A stretch of 64,000 bases of DNA from assembly GCA_951812925.1 (NCBI GenBank), contig OX638370.1:109506897-109570896 (forward strand), written 5' to 3'. A program made the translations under genes and the position numbers. The stretch comes from Calliopum simillimum (Eukaryota > Arthropoda > Insecta > Diptera > Lauxaniidae). The notes below the pieces were generated by a model that worked only from the letters and a program-made list of their open reading frames with translations, searched no databases and had not been told where the DNA came from. Of the stretch, positions 22,921 through 33,927 are shown piece after piece (within the stretch, counting starts at the first letter, position 1; each line of letters begins with the position of its first letter).

Positions 22921-24095
22921 CGCTAGTCTCAACTAGTTCTATATGAGAAAAAAGATTCAAAAAAATCGGAGATGCAAATGCCAAATGCTATTCGGTTGCG
23001 TATGTAATGCCCCATATATAGGTTTGTCTGTGATGCAGAAATTATAAAATCAGCATTTAACACAAACATGTTGAGAATTATAAATAAAACACATGGAATT
23101 AAATTATACCACCTTCAGAAGTGAAGTAATCGTTGGATCTTCCGAAAAGTAGTGAAAGAACGAACTACTGCTTTTTGGATTGATTAAAAAGCTCAAAAAC
23201 GATGTACACAATGATTTCGGCCTTATTTCAGTAACCGACTGCGCTCGTATTTTTATTTTCATTTCATAAATTTTCCAATCGCAGGCATAAAATTATGTTT
23301 TATCGCAAAGAAATTTCAAAGACACACATTTTTTTTCCATAGTCAAAAAGAAGAAACCCGATCCCCGACTGTTCCGATTGCATCTTCTTGTAGAAGGCAA
23401 CAAAAAGGAAAGGGTTTTCTGATGTGGCAATGGAATGATTTGAACAATGGAAGGAATGTGCCAAATAGCTATGTTTGGATGATCAAACTTTCTGCTGGGA
23501 TAGCACGTAAACTGAGTAAAACTTGCTATATTCAAGAGAGAACTGAGAGAATTTTACACATTGCACTGTGGGAAATTTTGCCCTGTTTGTTGGCCAAAAG
23601 TCGAATTTTATACACTTAAAAAATAAAGTTTTGGGTATGCCATTCAAATGTGAATACGTGCGAGAGAAAATCCCCATACTCAGTTTTTTCTTAAAGTTTT
23701 TATCCTTCAGCTACACAAGTGTCAAAGTTTCTTCTTCTGAAAAAAAATTTTGTTATTATCGCTCAAAAAATTCGCATGTATTAAAAAGTGAATATTTCTC
23801 TTAATTCAAAGCTAATTAAAAATATTTATAATGGAAACAGGAACTAATAGAAAGTAGTTACTCTGTATATAAAAAAATTTGTCTTTTCGTATAGTGGTTT
23901 TAAAGAACTTTACGTTTTCTTCACTGAGCTTTAAATTGTAAAATTTTTTTTTAAATTTCAGTTTTCGTGAACCCGAAAAAACACAGCCTAATTTAGGCCT
24001 CTTTCTAAATTATATAGATATGTAAAGCAACCAATTTTGAGCTCTTCTGTAAAAAAATTTATTTGCGCTTTTTTGCGATTTTTTAATAATCGACA
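22921..24095. repeat. AT-rich DNA; segment duplicated at 25.1-26.9 kb
   Basis: About 23445-23560 (GGAATGTGCCAAATAGCTAT through GAGAGAATTTTACACATTG) is repeated in the same orientation as 25180-25200 plus 26816-26908, where it is interrupted by the 1.6 kb element. No gene is evident; short open frames here are not conserved in feature. Confidence 0.6.
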
Positions 24096-24716
24096 TTTTT
24101 CGCAGACAACTTTAAAATACGAAATGTAGACTTATTCGATATCTGGAGAGCCGAAGAAGACAAAGTGTCAGCAGTTTTAAATCATTTGATAAATCTCTTG
24201 AATAAAGGTGATAGATCAAACTCGTTTGCGGAATATTAAGGTAAAATATCTAAAGCCTTTTACAAACATTTGAAAGAAAAATGGAGAAAAACCACTCGTA
24301 TATCATGTCAATATCTACTAAATTTGCAATACTTTGAAAAATGTTGTTTTGAGTCTGTTGATATCATAAAAAAAAGTATCCCTTGTATCCGATGACACAA
24401 AGTCCTTATTCATTCTAAGGAAATTATTCAAACTATTGTACTTCCGGTAGGATACTTTGGAAAAGACGCAGATGAGTGTCGGAATAAAATTTTTAAATTA
24501 GATAGACAGCATCACGCTCGCAAATGTGGCAAAACAATCAATTTTCTGACGTTTTTCATAGAACTTTGAATACCTCAGATCCCGTCATTTCCAGCATTTC
24601 TTTAAGTAAACGGATAAAAAAACGAAAGCGAGCGCTACTTGCACTAGAAGTCATAAATTTATTAAGTTGCGTTGGAAATAATAAGGAAGATAGCTTAAGC
24701 AAACTAAAAAAAAATT
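24096..24716 (+). pseudogene. Decayed transposon-like coding remnant, family unnamed
   Basis: A coding-like stretch reads NVDLFDIWRAEEDKVSAVLN, is stopped by TAA at about 24237, and continues after further breaks with HKVLIHSKEIIQTIVLPVGY, FGKDADECRNKIFKLDRQHH and, after a frameshift, DVFHRTLNTSDPVISSISLS. It ends at 24714-24716. The order of HKVLIH..., a PVG(Y/H)F...EARNK-like run, then SDPVISS resembles uncharacterised multi-copy insect proteins that I suspect are transposon-borne; I cannot name the family. Several stops and shifts make this copy non-functional. Confidence 0.5.
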
Positions 24717-25201
24717 AAGATGAAGCACAAAGTAATGATATTTGTTCATTAATAGATGCAAAGTTCGAGAATATATTCGAAAATTTCGAATTTTTTATAT
24801 GTATTTTACTCATGAATATATAATGTTTTCTTATGTTTTTAAATTAGCTCAGTTTATGTAATGTTTGAAAAAATTAGTTTTTAATATAGTATGCCTTAAG
24901 ATCTCTGTAATTTTACTGCTGTTGTTAATATATGTACATTTGTGTGTATGTATATACCTAGAAAATATGAATAGACCATACCAAATTTTAATATAAAATG
25001 TTTTATAATAATTTCTTTGAAAAGATACTGAAAAGGGACATGACAGTTGTTCAATTTGACCAATTCTAAAATATGATGTTCCCTACACTCTTAGAAATAT
25101 TTCCACGAGATTTCAGCTCAATATCTTTATTTTTGTACTTTTGGCCAGAAAACATGTTCAAATTTCACAAAGTGCAATGAAAGGGATGTGCCAAACAGCT
25201 A

Positions 25202-26815
25202 CACGGAGAAAAATACGCATCATAATTTTTACTCCACTCGGCTAGTCGAAATATTAAAGTAATCAACATTAAATTTCAAGTATAATTTACCTTACGTATG
25301 AACTATTTGATGGATTCCTAACGTCATATTTACAAATAAAATGTAGTTAAATATTAAAGGAATATTTACTAAAAATTTCCTACATTTGACTTCATGTAAA
25401 GTAATTTATACTTTCAGAAAAAAAATGTATAACCATTTTAAATTTATAATTCTAGTCAAAATAATTTTATTTTTTTCACGCACAAAAATGAGTGTCATAA
25501 TTGTCAGCCCACTCGAGTAAGGTAAATATCATAAGAATATAGAATTATTTTGACTTTTATAATTTTAGTAACAATTTCTATTTTTGGACAGACATTTTCT
25601 TTATATACAAATTTTTTTGCTTCTGCATCACATGCGTAAGCAGCCCAGAGGATATGTATCTGACTATCATACGGAAGGGCCAGGAATCGTACCCCAGTGC
25701 CGCATAGTGTGAGATTTTACCAATCTAGGACGCCAAAATGAAAAAAAACAATGTGCTTGGAAATCGATCATATTTTGTAACTTTTTAGAAAACACTCCAA
25801 TTGTTACGAAAATAAGCATAAAAGAGAATAAAAGAAATGTCAATGGCATGATAACAGTTATCAAACACGTACTATTGAACAGCATGCAAAAACAAATTTT
25901 CAAGCTTGCATCGATAACAAAACTTTGAGCGATCAAATTGAAGTTGTGCGCGTTTGTTTTTTGGCAAAAAGTTTTTTTCATTAAAGGTCAATACTTTCAC
26001 TAAAAATTTTTGCTATACACAACTCTTACATTTGCACTTAAGTATTTTAATCAAATTATTTTTTAATCGGCTAAAAGGTTACACAAATTTCAAAAATCTT
26101 GAATCTTTCATAGACTATAACTTAAAAGTTACGCGTGGTTAGGCTATGACAAGGCATACAGTATGAGCATACATACTCATAAAATAGATTTAGAAAATAA
26201 AATCATGCCCATTTTTTGCCCAAAGGCTACTTTTTTTACAATGACTGAAGTGTTATAATGAACATTTGCACTGAAATCATGAAAAAAAATGCATGTCATC
26301 TTTTTTAATCACTCCCATTTTTTGACAGTAGTTTTCAGTTACTACTGAAATGGTAAATACAAATTTTCAAGTTGATATCTTCATTGCAACCAATTTTTTT
26401 AAATTTTTTTTTTTACAAAAAAAATTCACATTTGCTTGGGAGGTGTAAGTAGATTATGTCCGATTTTGTTTATCTCTGAAGCAAACCTCCGCATTAAGAA
26501 TTAAAGCACATATACAAAATTTCAACTCGATATCTTTGAAACTACGGCTAAAATTTAATTTTGACGTCCTAGATTGGCAAAATCTCACACTGTGCGCCGG
26601 TCAGTTTTTTTTTTTTTTTTTTTTTTTGTTTGAATTATACAGTAAGGTAAATATCACGCCAATTTTTCCATAAAAATTACTAGGAAACATACATTCTGAA
26701 TTGACTAAAACAATAAGGTGAATCTTACTTCGGTGTGAAGTTGTCACTGTTCTGATTTGTAATTCTGGTAAAATTTACGAGAAATAAAGTAGCAAGTACT
26801 ATTTTTTTCTCCGTG
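25202..26815. mobile_element. TA-flanked 1.6 kb element with CACGGAGAAAAATA ends
   Basis: The left end is CACGGAGAAAAATA and the right end is TTTTTTTCTCCGTG, with TA on both sides (25200-25201 and 26816-26817). The uninterrupted site, AGCTATGTTTGG, is present in the paralogous segment at 23467, which proves the borders. Inside is a second inverted pair: 25698-25735 (GTGTGAGATTTTACCAATCT) against 26565-26606, so another foldback is probably nested. Also seen are T-rich tracts including about 20 T near 26607. No transposase was recognised. Confidence 0.8.
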
Positions 26816-26945
26816 TATGTTTGGATGATCAAATTTTCTGCTGGGATAGCACGCAAACTGAGTAAAGCTTGCTATATTCAAGAGAACTGAGAGAATTTTA
26901 CACATTATTGTATTAAATTTCAACATATTATTGTGTAAAGATGCT

Positions 26946-27667
26946 ATATCGATACCTTAGAGCGCTATAGTCCTATCTCCACTTTTTGCGATTTTGAGAT
27001 TTTTGCAGTTATGGCAACATTATGGGCTTCTTTACCGTGTGGAAAACTGTGTGATGTCAAAATACCACTAAAACACCAAAATATTCCAAAATTTAAAAAA
27101 ATCCTATCTCCAAACTGTAATTTTTTCAAGAGCGCTACTGTCCTATCTCCACTGAATATTCAAATAAGTCACATCTTAAAAAAAAAAATTCTTTGTTTTT
27201 TCGCGTTTTCTAAGCGTTTCATGACTTTTTGCGACATTTTGGTGAACAAATTTGGTTACACTCAAGGCTCCACTCTTGTTTGTCGGAACCAAAAATTAAA
27301 AAAAAAAAATAAAAAAAAAATTCGTTTTTTCGTGTTTTCTACGCGTTTTATGACTTTTTACGACATTTTAGTGGAAAAAATTCAAAAAATTTACTATATA
27401 CGTCGTTTTTTTTGAATAGTAGTGGAATTCTATATAGGGCCAAAAGTAATGTCATACTGTAAATTGGCTGGGATTTCGTTAGAAATTAATAAAATTGGTT
27501 AAAAATAATAAATTATGTTAAAATATACTACAGGTAAAAATATTGCATATATCGTTATACCAAAATAGCAGCCAATCCGAAATAACCACTGTTTGAAATC
27601 TTCTTTTTGCATTTCCCAACAATTGGAAAAATGGAGATAGGACTATAGCGCTCTAAGGTATCGATAT
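26946..27667. mobile_element. Foldback with TATCGATACCTTAGAGCG ends
   Basis: The left arm ATATCGATACCTTAGAGC through GTCCTATCTCCA is mirrored by TGGAGATAGGAC through TAAGGTATCGATAT at the right. An additional direct copy of GAGCGCTACTGTCCTATCTC lies inside at about 27129. TA could be the target duplication, but the ends are themselves symmetric. The open frames here are lysine/phenylalanine-rich chance frames. Confidence 0.7.
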
Positions 27668-28108
27668 GCACTAGATGTGTAAAATATTTCACACAATTTT
27701 ATTGAAAGTGTAAGGCATTTGAAAGGCTTTGTTCCCCCATGGGTATTTATTGAGATGCATTATAAATGCATTAATTATGGAGACACTTATCTCCATATAT
27801 GCGCTTGAATTTGAAACTTTTAAATATTATTTAAAGCGCAAAAAATTCTGATAACATAATGCTGAATTTGCAAATTCCAATACGATCAATAACTTACATT
27901 GCGATAACAGAGTAGAGATTAATATAAAAATAAGCTTAATACCGAGTCACTTTTAGTAATTCATTGAATTTCATCGGTAGTGGAAGTAAAAAGTAAGAAA
28001 TTAAAACAGCCCAAAATATTTTGTAAAAAATAAGGTTTGTTCCTAGACTAATTTTTTTAAATTTATTGAATTAAATTATTTCTATATTTTTGTCTTTTTT
28101 TAAGAAAT
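27668..28108 (+). promoter_or_regulatory. Upstream region of the secreted-protein gene
   Basis: 440 bp of AT-rich DNA lies between the foldback and the ATG at 28109. It must hold any promoter and 5' UTR, but no single TATA box or initiator stands out against the AT-rich background. Confidence 0.3.
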
Positions 28109-29479
28109 ATGAAAGCCGTTTTTATATTATTCGCAACAGTGTGGTGTGTCTGGCCAACTAACCTCGGCCAGTGCGTTGTAGTTACTCTGGAACCAGAAAT
28201 TAATCATGATCCTGTCATCAATTGTACCTTGCAGCTATTCAGCACACATTTTCGCACAATTGTTGTGGGCATCTATAATCAAAGTTTTGATAATTTTAAT
28301 GAGTTACTCTAATTTTCTGAAAAAAGTGTTGATATCAATTTTAAAGCTGATATTCTACTTGGACTTTACGACGCTATGAGCATATCTCATCACGCTGAAA
28401 TGCCTTTGTATGCGCTTGAATTATATAATAGAGTTGAAGCGCTCCTCAACATCAACAGCACAAGTCTATTTCCAGAGAAACTCAACAAATTGGAACAAGT
28501 ACGAATAGGGCTTCTTTCGAATACAATAGTGCCTAAAGGTTCACATATATTAGAAAGTACAATTTATGGTAAAAATGGTGATGTACGGGGAACACCTTCT
28601 GAAAAATTGTTAAAAATGCTTCTGACGACAAATCGAACAGTTTCAAATTTAATATTTGACGAAATTGTAGCAAAAGCACGTTGGATGCTACCTGTAGCTG
28701 AACTTGTGCCGAGTTTGGCCAATTTCTCACCATATATTGAACAAAATGTTGACATTCTGCTTGCGTTCTACGAAGAGGGCCCATTTCAAAGTGTTGAGTC
28801 GAGCATAATTTTTTCAAACTTTATATTTTTGAGAAAAAAATCTGACTACAACGAGAGAGTAACTGCAGAAAACCAAATTAAAGTAAATGAATTCGTACCA
28901 AAAGAATTAGATTTACTTAGTACAGAGGTGTGCTTTTATCAAATGCTTCCATATGGAGATAGACTTTATATTAGTGAATGTCGTAAATCCTATCGTTTGT
29001 GTGCTTTCCAACATCGTGAAGGTACATCTTATCAAGCATTTCATGTAGTCTGGAAACAAAATCCTACAAGATACAGTTTTCGCAGCTTAAGCTATAATAA
29101 TAATATTTGCATAAAATCTGAAGATTTGGATCAGCAAGACGATTCGGAGCAGCAAGACGATTCGGAGCAGCAAGACGATTCGGAGCAGCAAGACGATTCG
29201 GAGCAGCAAGACGATTCGGAGCAGCAAGACAACCTTCAGTATGATGTTTATAGTCCAGAAGAGCCATGTGATGATATTAACTGGAAGGTTGAGCTTGAAG
29301 ACAAACAAGTTATTTTACAAAATATGAACAGTACAAAATTCCTTTGCGCTAGAAGCGAAAACGTTGGAACTGTAAAAGATGAAATCATTGCCTACACTAG
29401 AAATGAAGACCGCTTTTTGTTGTACAAAGATGAATGCAAATGGTTTGTGGAAGATTGTAGTCGTTTTAAGGAAAATTAA
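28109..29479 (+). pseudogene. Putative secreted glycoprotein, one in-frame stop
   Basis: I do not recognise the family. A single frame of 457 codons runs from ATG 28109 to TAA 29477-29479 and is interrupted only by TAA at codon 68 (28310-28312). The start MKAVFILFATVWCVWPTNLG looks like a cleavable signal peptide. Several N-glycosylation sites (NCT, NQS, NST, NRT, NFS) and many cysteines suggest secretion. Residues about 70-270 look helical. About 300-456 has alternating aromatic and hydrophobic residues (INWKVELEDKQVILQN, KFLCARSENVG) that could be a beta-trefoil-like fold, a guess. Between these lies an acidic repeat, QQDDSE, five times. There is no intron. Intact reading on both sides of the stop suggests a recent nonsense change, or less likely readthrough; the context CTC TAA TTT is not the leaky UGA-C type. 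Confidence 0.65.
29132..29221 (+). repeat. 18 bp coding minisatellite, five identical units
   Basis: CAGCAAGACGATTCGGAG occurs five times in tandem with no substitutions, in frame as QQDDSE, followed by a partial sixth unit. Identity at synonymous positions points to recent slippage or unequal exchange rather than long selection on each unit. Confidence 0.95.
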
Positions 29480-29735
29480 AATATATAGAGACAAAATTCC
29501 TCAAGCGGATCGCTTTTTTCCCAACATGCGAATTTTAAAGCCAAAATCGGTGGACACGTTCTCCTAACGGATATGTAACCAACCTTAAACTTTGTTTTGA
29601 AAAAAATTGTTTCTTGTAATAGTTACAAGCTATTGAAGTTTGTGATAGCTCTACATTAAAACTTCAATATCTTTTGATTGCGTGGATGAAATTTGATTCA
29701 GAAAACGCAAGAATTTTGTAAAATGCTTGGACTTT

Positions 29736-29741
29736 AATAAA
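29736..29741 (+). terminator. Candidate polyadenylation signal AATAAA
   Basis: It is an AATAAA about 255 bp after the stop codon of the secreted-protein gene. In AT-rich DNA this hexamer is common, so it is only the plausible signal by position. Confidence 0.35.
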
Positions 29742-29790
29742 CAAAATATATTATTGCAAAGAAGTTATTATTTTGTTGTAAGTTTACAAG

Positions 29791-30228
29791 AAACTATAAA
29801 TAAATGGATAATTAATGCACATCTCAATGCTCTTGATGATTTACAACTAAAATATTTTGAGCTGCGTACTTTAGTGGTATTATTTCCGAAAAAAAAATTT
29901 TGTAGTTGCTGGTAATTTACAATTCCTAACTACCTTTAAAAAATTTCAATACAAATTTTCTCATATTTTTGTTACTATACAGGTTTTTAAATAGAAAAAA
30001 CAAAATTTCAACTTTAATATTAAAAAAAATTTATGAAAAAATAATGTGAAATTTGTATAGAATTTTTTGAAAGGTAGTTAGGAAACTTGTAATAAATTGT
30101 AAACTACCAGCAACTACAAAATTTTTTTTTCGGAAATAATACCACTAAAGTACGCAGCTCAAAATATTTTAGTTGTAAATCATCAAGAGCATTGAGATGT
30201 GCATTAATTATCCATTTATTTATAGTTT
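29791..30228. repeat. 438 bp palindrome
   Basis: The left arm AAACTATAAATAAATGGATA through TTTGTAGTTGCTGG mirrors the right arm CCAGCAACTACAAAATTT through TATCCATTTATTTATAGTTT, with a further imperfect inner stem (AACTACCTTT/AAAGGTAGTT). It begins only about 50 bp after the candidate polyadenylation signal of the upstream gene. No coding capacity. Confidence 0.85.
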
Positions 30229-30314
30229 TTTTCTACTTTTCTCGATAGTGGTTTCACACTTTAAGTTTGGTCGCACTAAATTTTAGACTAAGGATAATCA
30301 AATTTCCAATAATA

Positions 30315-30676
30315 GCCGTGTTTTTTTTTTGACGCGTATATACAATTGTGATAATTTTCAAATTGCGATAACTTATGAACGGTGAGTCGTACGATAAAAA
30401 GACCCAGGGTCTTTTTCAGGGAAAACCACATGCTCTACAAATAATAGAAATTATTAAAAAAAAAATGATTTTTTGCCGTTTATCAGCGCTTAACCAGTTT
30501 TTATAGAATAACTCCTAAAAGATAAATTTTTTTAAATATAAAATGAAAAGTTTTGTAGAAAACGTGATTCTCCACAAAAAAGTTCCTTAAAGTTTTTATT
30601 GTGCGACTCACTGTTCATGAAATATCGCAATTTAAAAATATCCACAATTGTATATACGCGTCAAAAGATACACGGC
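30315..30676. mobile_element. Small foldback, GCCGTG ends, TA target
   Basis: Arms of about 90 bp: GCCGTGTTTTTTTTTTGACG...ACAATTGTG at the left, and CACAATTGTATATACGCGTC...CACGGC at the right. TA precedes and follows (30313-30314 and 30677-30678). No coding sequence. Confidence 0.7.
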
Positions 30677-30978
30677 TAATAGCTTCGTGCATTTTTTTCT
30701 AATTGGATTAGTGGCTTAAGTGTAATACTTAGGTCAAAATATATGAAAAAAGTCGATTTTTTTGGTCAAAATAAAAATCGAAAATTCACTCAATGCAGAT
30801 ACTTAAATATATATGAAGAAAATCTATGCATAAATACCCCAGAGTTATAACCAATTACGTGAAACTACTACAACTTAAATTTTACTCTATTTTTTTATAC
30901 CCTACACCCAGGGTATATTCACTTTGCCCTTTCGTTTGTAACGCAGAAAAGGAGGCGTGACCGGTATGGAAAAGTATA

Positions 30979-31602
30979 TAACGGATGATCCAATAAGAGC
31001 TTCCTACTTTGTTTTCTAAATAAAATGCTTAATGATGCAAATCTTTATTCCTACAACGCAATGTACAAAAATTATTTTGTTCAAATGTTGCCCAGGACTA
31101 GCTTTTAAATGGTTCATTCTGTGAGTTCAATTTTCAACAACTCTTTTGGCCGGTTTTCCTTGAATGACACGAGTTATGTTGGTTCCCAAAGCGTCAACAG
31201 TTTCGTGTCTGTCGACATAAACAAGTAATTCTGCATATCCCCAAAGAAAGTAATCCAATGGCGTCAAATAACATGATCTTGGTGACCAATTAACAGGAGC
31301 ATTTCTTGAGATGATGTTTTCATCGAACGTCTCCCTCAATAAAGCTATTGTTTCTCCAGCTGCATGGCATGTTGCGCAATCCTGTTTAAACAAGAGGTCG
31401 GCTACACTAATATGCTGAATTTTCGGCTACAAAAAATCATTGACCATAACACGGGCTTCATCCCCATTTCTGCAGAAATACGGTCCGATGATGCCTCTTG
31501 CTCATAATTCACACCAAACAGTACATTTATGCACTCTGGTTGAATGATGAATGTCCAAAACAACCCGGTTGGAAAAGGGGGCCTCGTATTGGATCACCCT
31601 TT
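30979..31602 (-). mobile_element. Mariner-like element, internally deleted
   Basis: The ends are inverted: GGATGATCCAATAAGAGC at the left and GCCTCGTATTGGATCACCC at the right. It interrupts the dispersed repeat within a TATATA run, consistent with TA target choice. The interior holds the C-terminal half of a transposase on the minus strand. Confidence 0.7.
31127..31393 (-). pseudogene. Mariner-like (DDE_3 type) transposase, C-terminal half
   Basis: The translation includes FKQDCATCHAAGETIALLRE (second catalytic Asp region, usually QQDGATCHT) and VNWSPRSCYLTPLDYFLWGY (third Asp region, usually PRSCDLTPLDYFLWG), then a helical tail ending RVIQGKPAKRVVEN. The N-terminal DNA-binding domain and first Asp are not in this copy. 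The same family gave the fragment at 2786-2985. There is no start codon for a complete protein, so it is inactive. Confidence 0.75.
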
Positions 31603-32146
31603 ATATTCCTGATCAGCGTCACCTCCTCAGTCGATATAGCCATGTCCGTCTGTTTGTCTGGCTGGCTGCCTGGGCGTGCGTGGAAATACATTTTTTGGAA
31701 AACTGAGCATTGATGCACTGCCTTCGTCGTTAAAGTTATTTCGTGGAATTGAAAATGAGCAAAATCGGTCAACGGACACGCCTACCGCCCATACAAAAAA
31801 TATATTCAAAATGCAATTTTAGAAGTATTTTTTGCGAAAATTCAACCAAAATATACATAAATACTACGAATTGTAATCGCAAGCTCTGAAAAAGAACTGG
31901 CCAAATTTGGACAAGAGGGCGTGGCACCTCCTATATAAGCAAAAGTTTCGAAACGCTGTGCTGAAAGCGTGTTTTGAGATAGTCGAACTAAATTTACTCA
32001 TACACTAAGGACTATAAATGCAAGCTCTCATCAAAAACTGGGTGAACTCGGACAAGAGGGCGTGGCACCATATTAGCAAAATTTTAAAAACACTGCAGTG
32101 TAAGATATTTAGTGTTTGTCCAGGCTAAAGGTAACACCCTTACTAG

Positions 32147-33849
32147 ATTTTTTTTTAAGTTTTTGAAGAATTAAAAAAGTCTCCAAAACTTCTAAAAAAA
32201 TTCACATGTATTTTTTGAATTATTTTAAACAAAAAATGGACCTTCAAGAGAATAAGAAGTACTCCACTGACATCTTACCAAAAAAGTTTATAGTGCAAAA
32301 AATGCTTAAAGTCATCCAAAGTGTACATATTGCTCCTGAATAGATAAAAAAAAAATAGTTTTACTAGTTAGAACATTCGCTGAAACCGCTCGCACTGATT
32401 CATAACTTTCCAAGAAAGTTCTTCGAAAAATTGCTTCCCATAGGTGCTTTTGCTTACTGGGTACATATGCTAATTCATAAATGTGTTTGTATCTAATTAC
32501 TTTTCTTGAAAAAGCGAAAACCTTGAGTATAACAACTAAAATATGCACTAATTTCCAAATGCACTTCAAAATCTTAGAAAATCCTTCAGCACCAGCAATG
32601 CTCAGACAAAATTCAATTCATGTGTAATGCAAGCTTTATTTATTTTTCGCAATCTCACAAAGGATACGGATATGCGCAGACCTTAACAAGATGCTGAACA
32701 CAAACACACTCTTCAATGTCATGATGAACTTTATTTCCTTTGCTTAGCAAAAAGTGTTACATTTTGGCGTTATCTCTTTGTAATATACAGTAAAAACAAA
32801 TGCACACACATATGCTTGTATGTACATATTTGCGAATGACTTACCAAAGTCATGAATATACGATACTGTAAGTACGAGTATGTGTTGCCGTTTCCTGTTA
32901 AAAAGAAAACGTTGCATATCAATGGCGTGTTTCTTTTTTCTAGCACTTTTCTTTTACTTTTCTTTCTATATACCGTATATGACACTTTGAGTAAAAGCCC
33001 TATGCTTTGTGGCAAAACACCCACAAAAGACTTGTGGGTGGACGATACAAAAAAAAGGACATAAACTCATGGACACGGTAGATTTCAATTGAAAGTGAAT
33101 TGAAATTGAAATTGAAATCGTATTGATTTGCATTTTACTCGCTGAATTGGAATTGATTAGTGGTTAAGTGAAGAAGAAAGAGTAAGTGAAGAGGAATTGT
33201 ACGGTAAAAGCAGACAAAAAAATAAAGACGACTTATATGCTGAGTAAACAAAAATGTGGATTAAACCTGAAGACCATAGTAACAAAAACACTCGTACACT
33301 TGCAAACGCAATAGCTAAAGGATACCAGTTAAAAAAAGGAAAGCAAAGCAAGAAGTTACTGAAATGACATGGAATTACATAAATAAAACCAAATGGAAGA
33401 AGTAAGCAATTTACTGAAATGTGAAATATAAAAAATGTATCACAATTTTAGCAAATTTTATTTATAAAGGTCAAGTTTTAATGCACAAAACTCAAATTTA
33501 GGCATAAAGGCGATATTTTCGACACAATTGCAAAAATTTTACTGCATACTTTAAGGCAACTGTATAGGGATTGTACATAGCAACAATGTTCTTTAATAAT
33601 AATAATAGAGTTTAGCTACTACAGCTATTAGCCTTCTTGACTATTTAGCTTCAAGCTTTAAATCAAGTAAAGCTTAAAATAAATTAGGAAAATGAAAAAA
33701 TTATGAGTTTTAATGTGTTATTTTTTTATAATTTTTTCTTAGCTTTTTCGCACTTTCTCAACATACCCACTCAGATCACTTGTATACATAACTACAAATG
33801 CATAAATGCAGTTGTATGTATGTAATAACATGATCCAAGGATTGAATGT
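32147..33849. other. Intergenic DNA, no gene supported
   Basis: AT-rich sequence with short open frames on both strands, none with a recognisable motif. A short GAAATT repeat lies near 33090-33118. Confidence 0.5.
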
Positions 33850-33927
33850 TAGAAAAAATTAACCCTGCATGCTGTGGGGCTCGGACAACACAAACATTAA
33901 ATAAAAAACAACCAATAACCAACGAAT

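Larger units (their letters stand above)
30896..32146 (+). mobile_element. Dispersed ~1 kb repeat, copy C, interrupted
   Basis: It begins TATACCCTACACCCAGGG, is interrupted at 30979-31602 by a mariner-like element, resumes with CCTGATCAGCGTCACCTCCT and GAGTCGATATAGCCATG-type sequence, then the tandem GCGTGGCACC units, and ends with CTTACTAG. The split falls inside the family sequence AAAGTATATATATTC. Confidence 0.8.

Noticed and set aside
29064..29308. Minus-strand frames with NRLAAP or LLRIVL repeats
   Set aside because: Shadows of the in-frame QQDDSE minisatellite on the plus strand.
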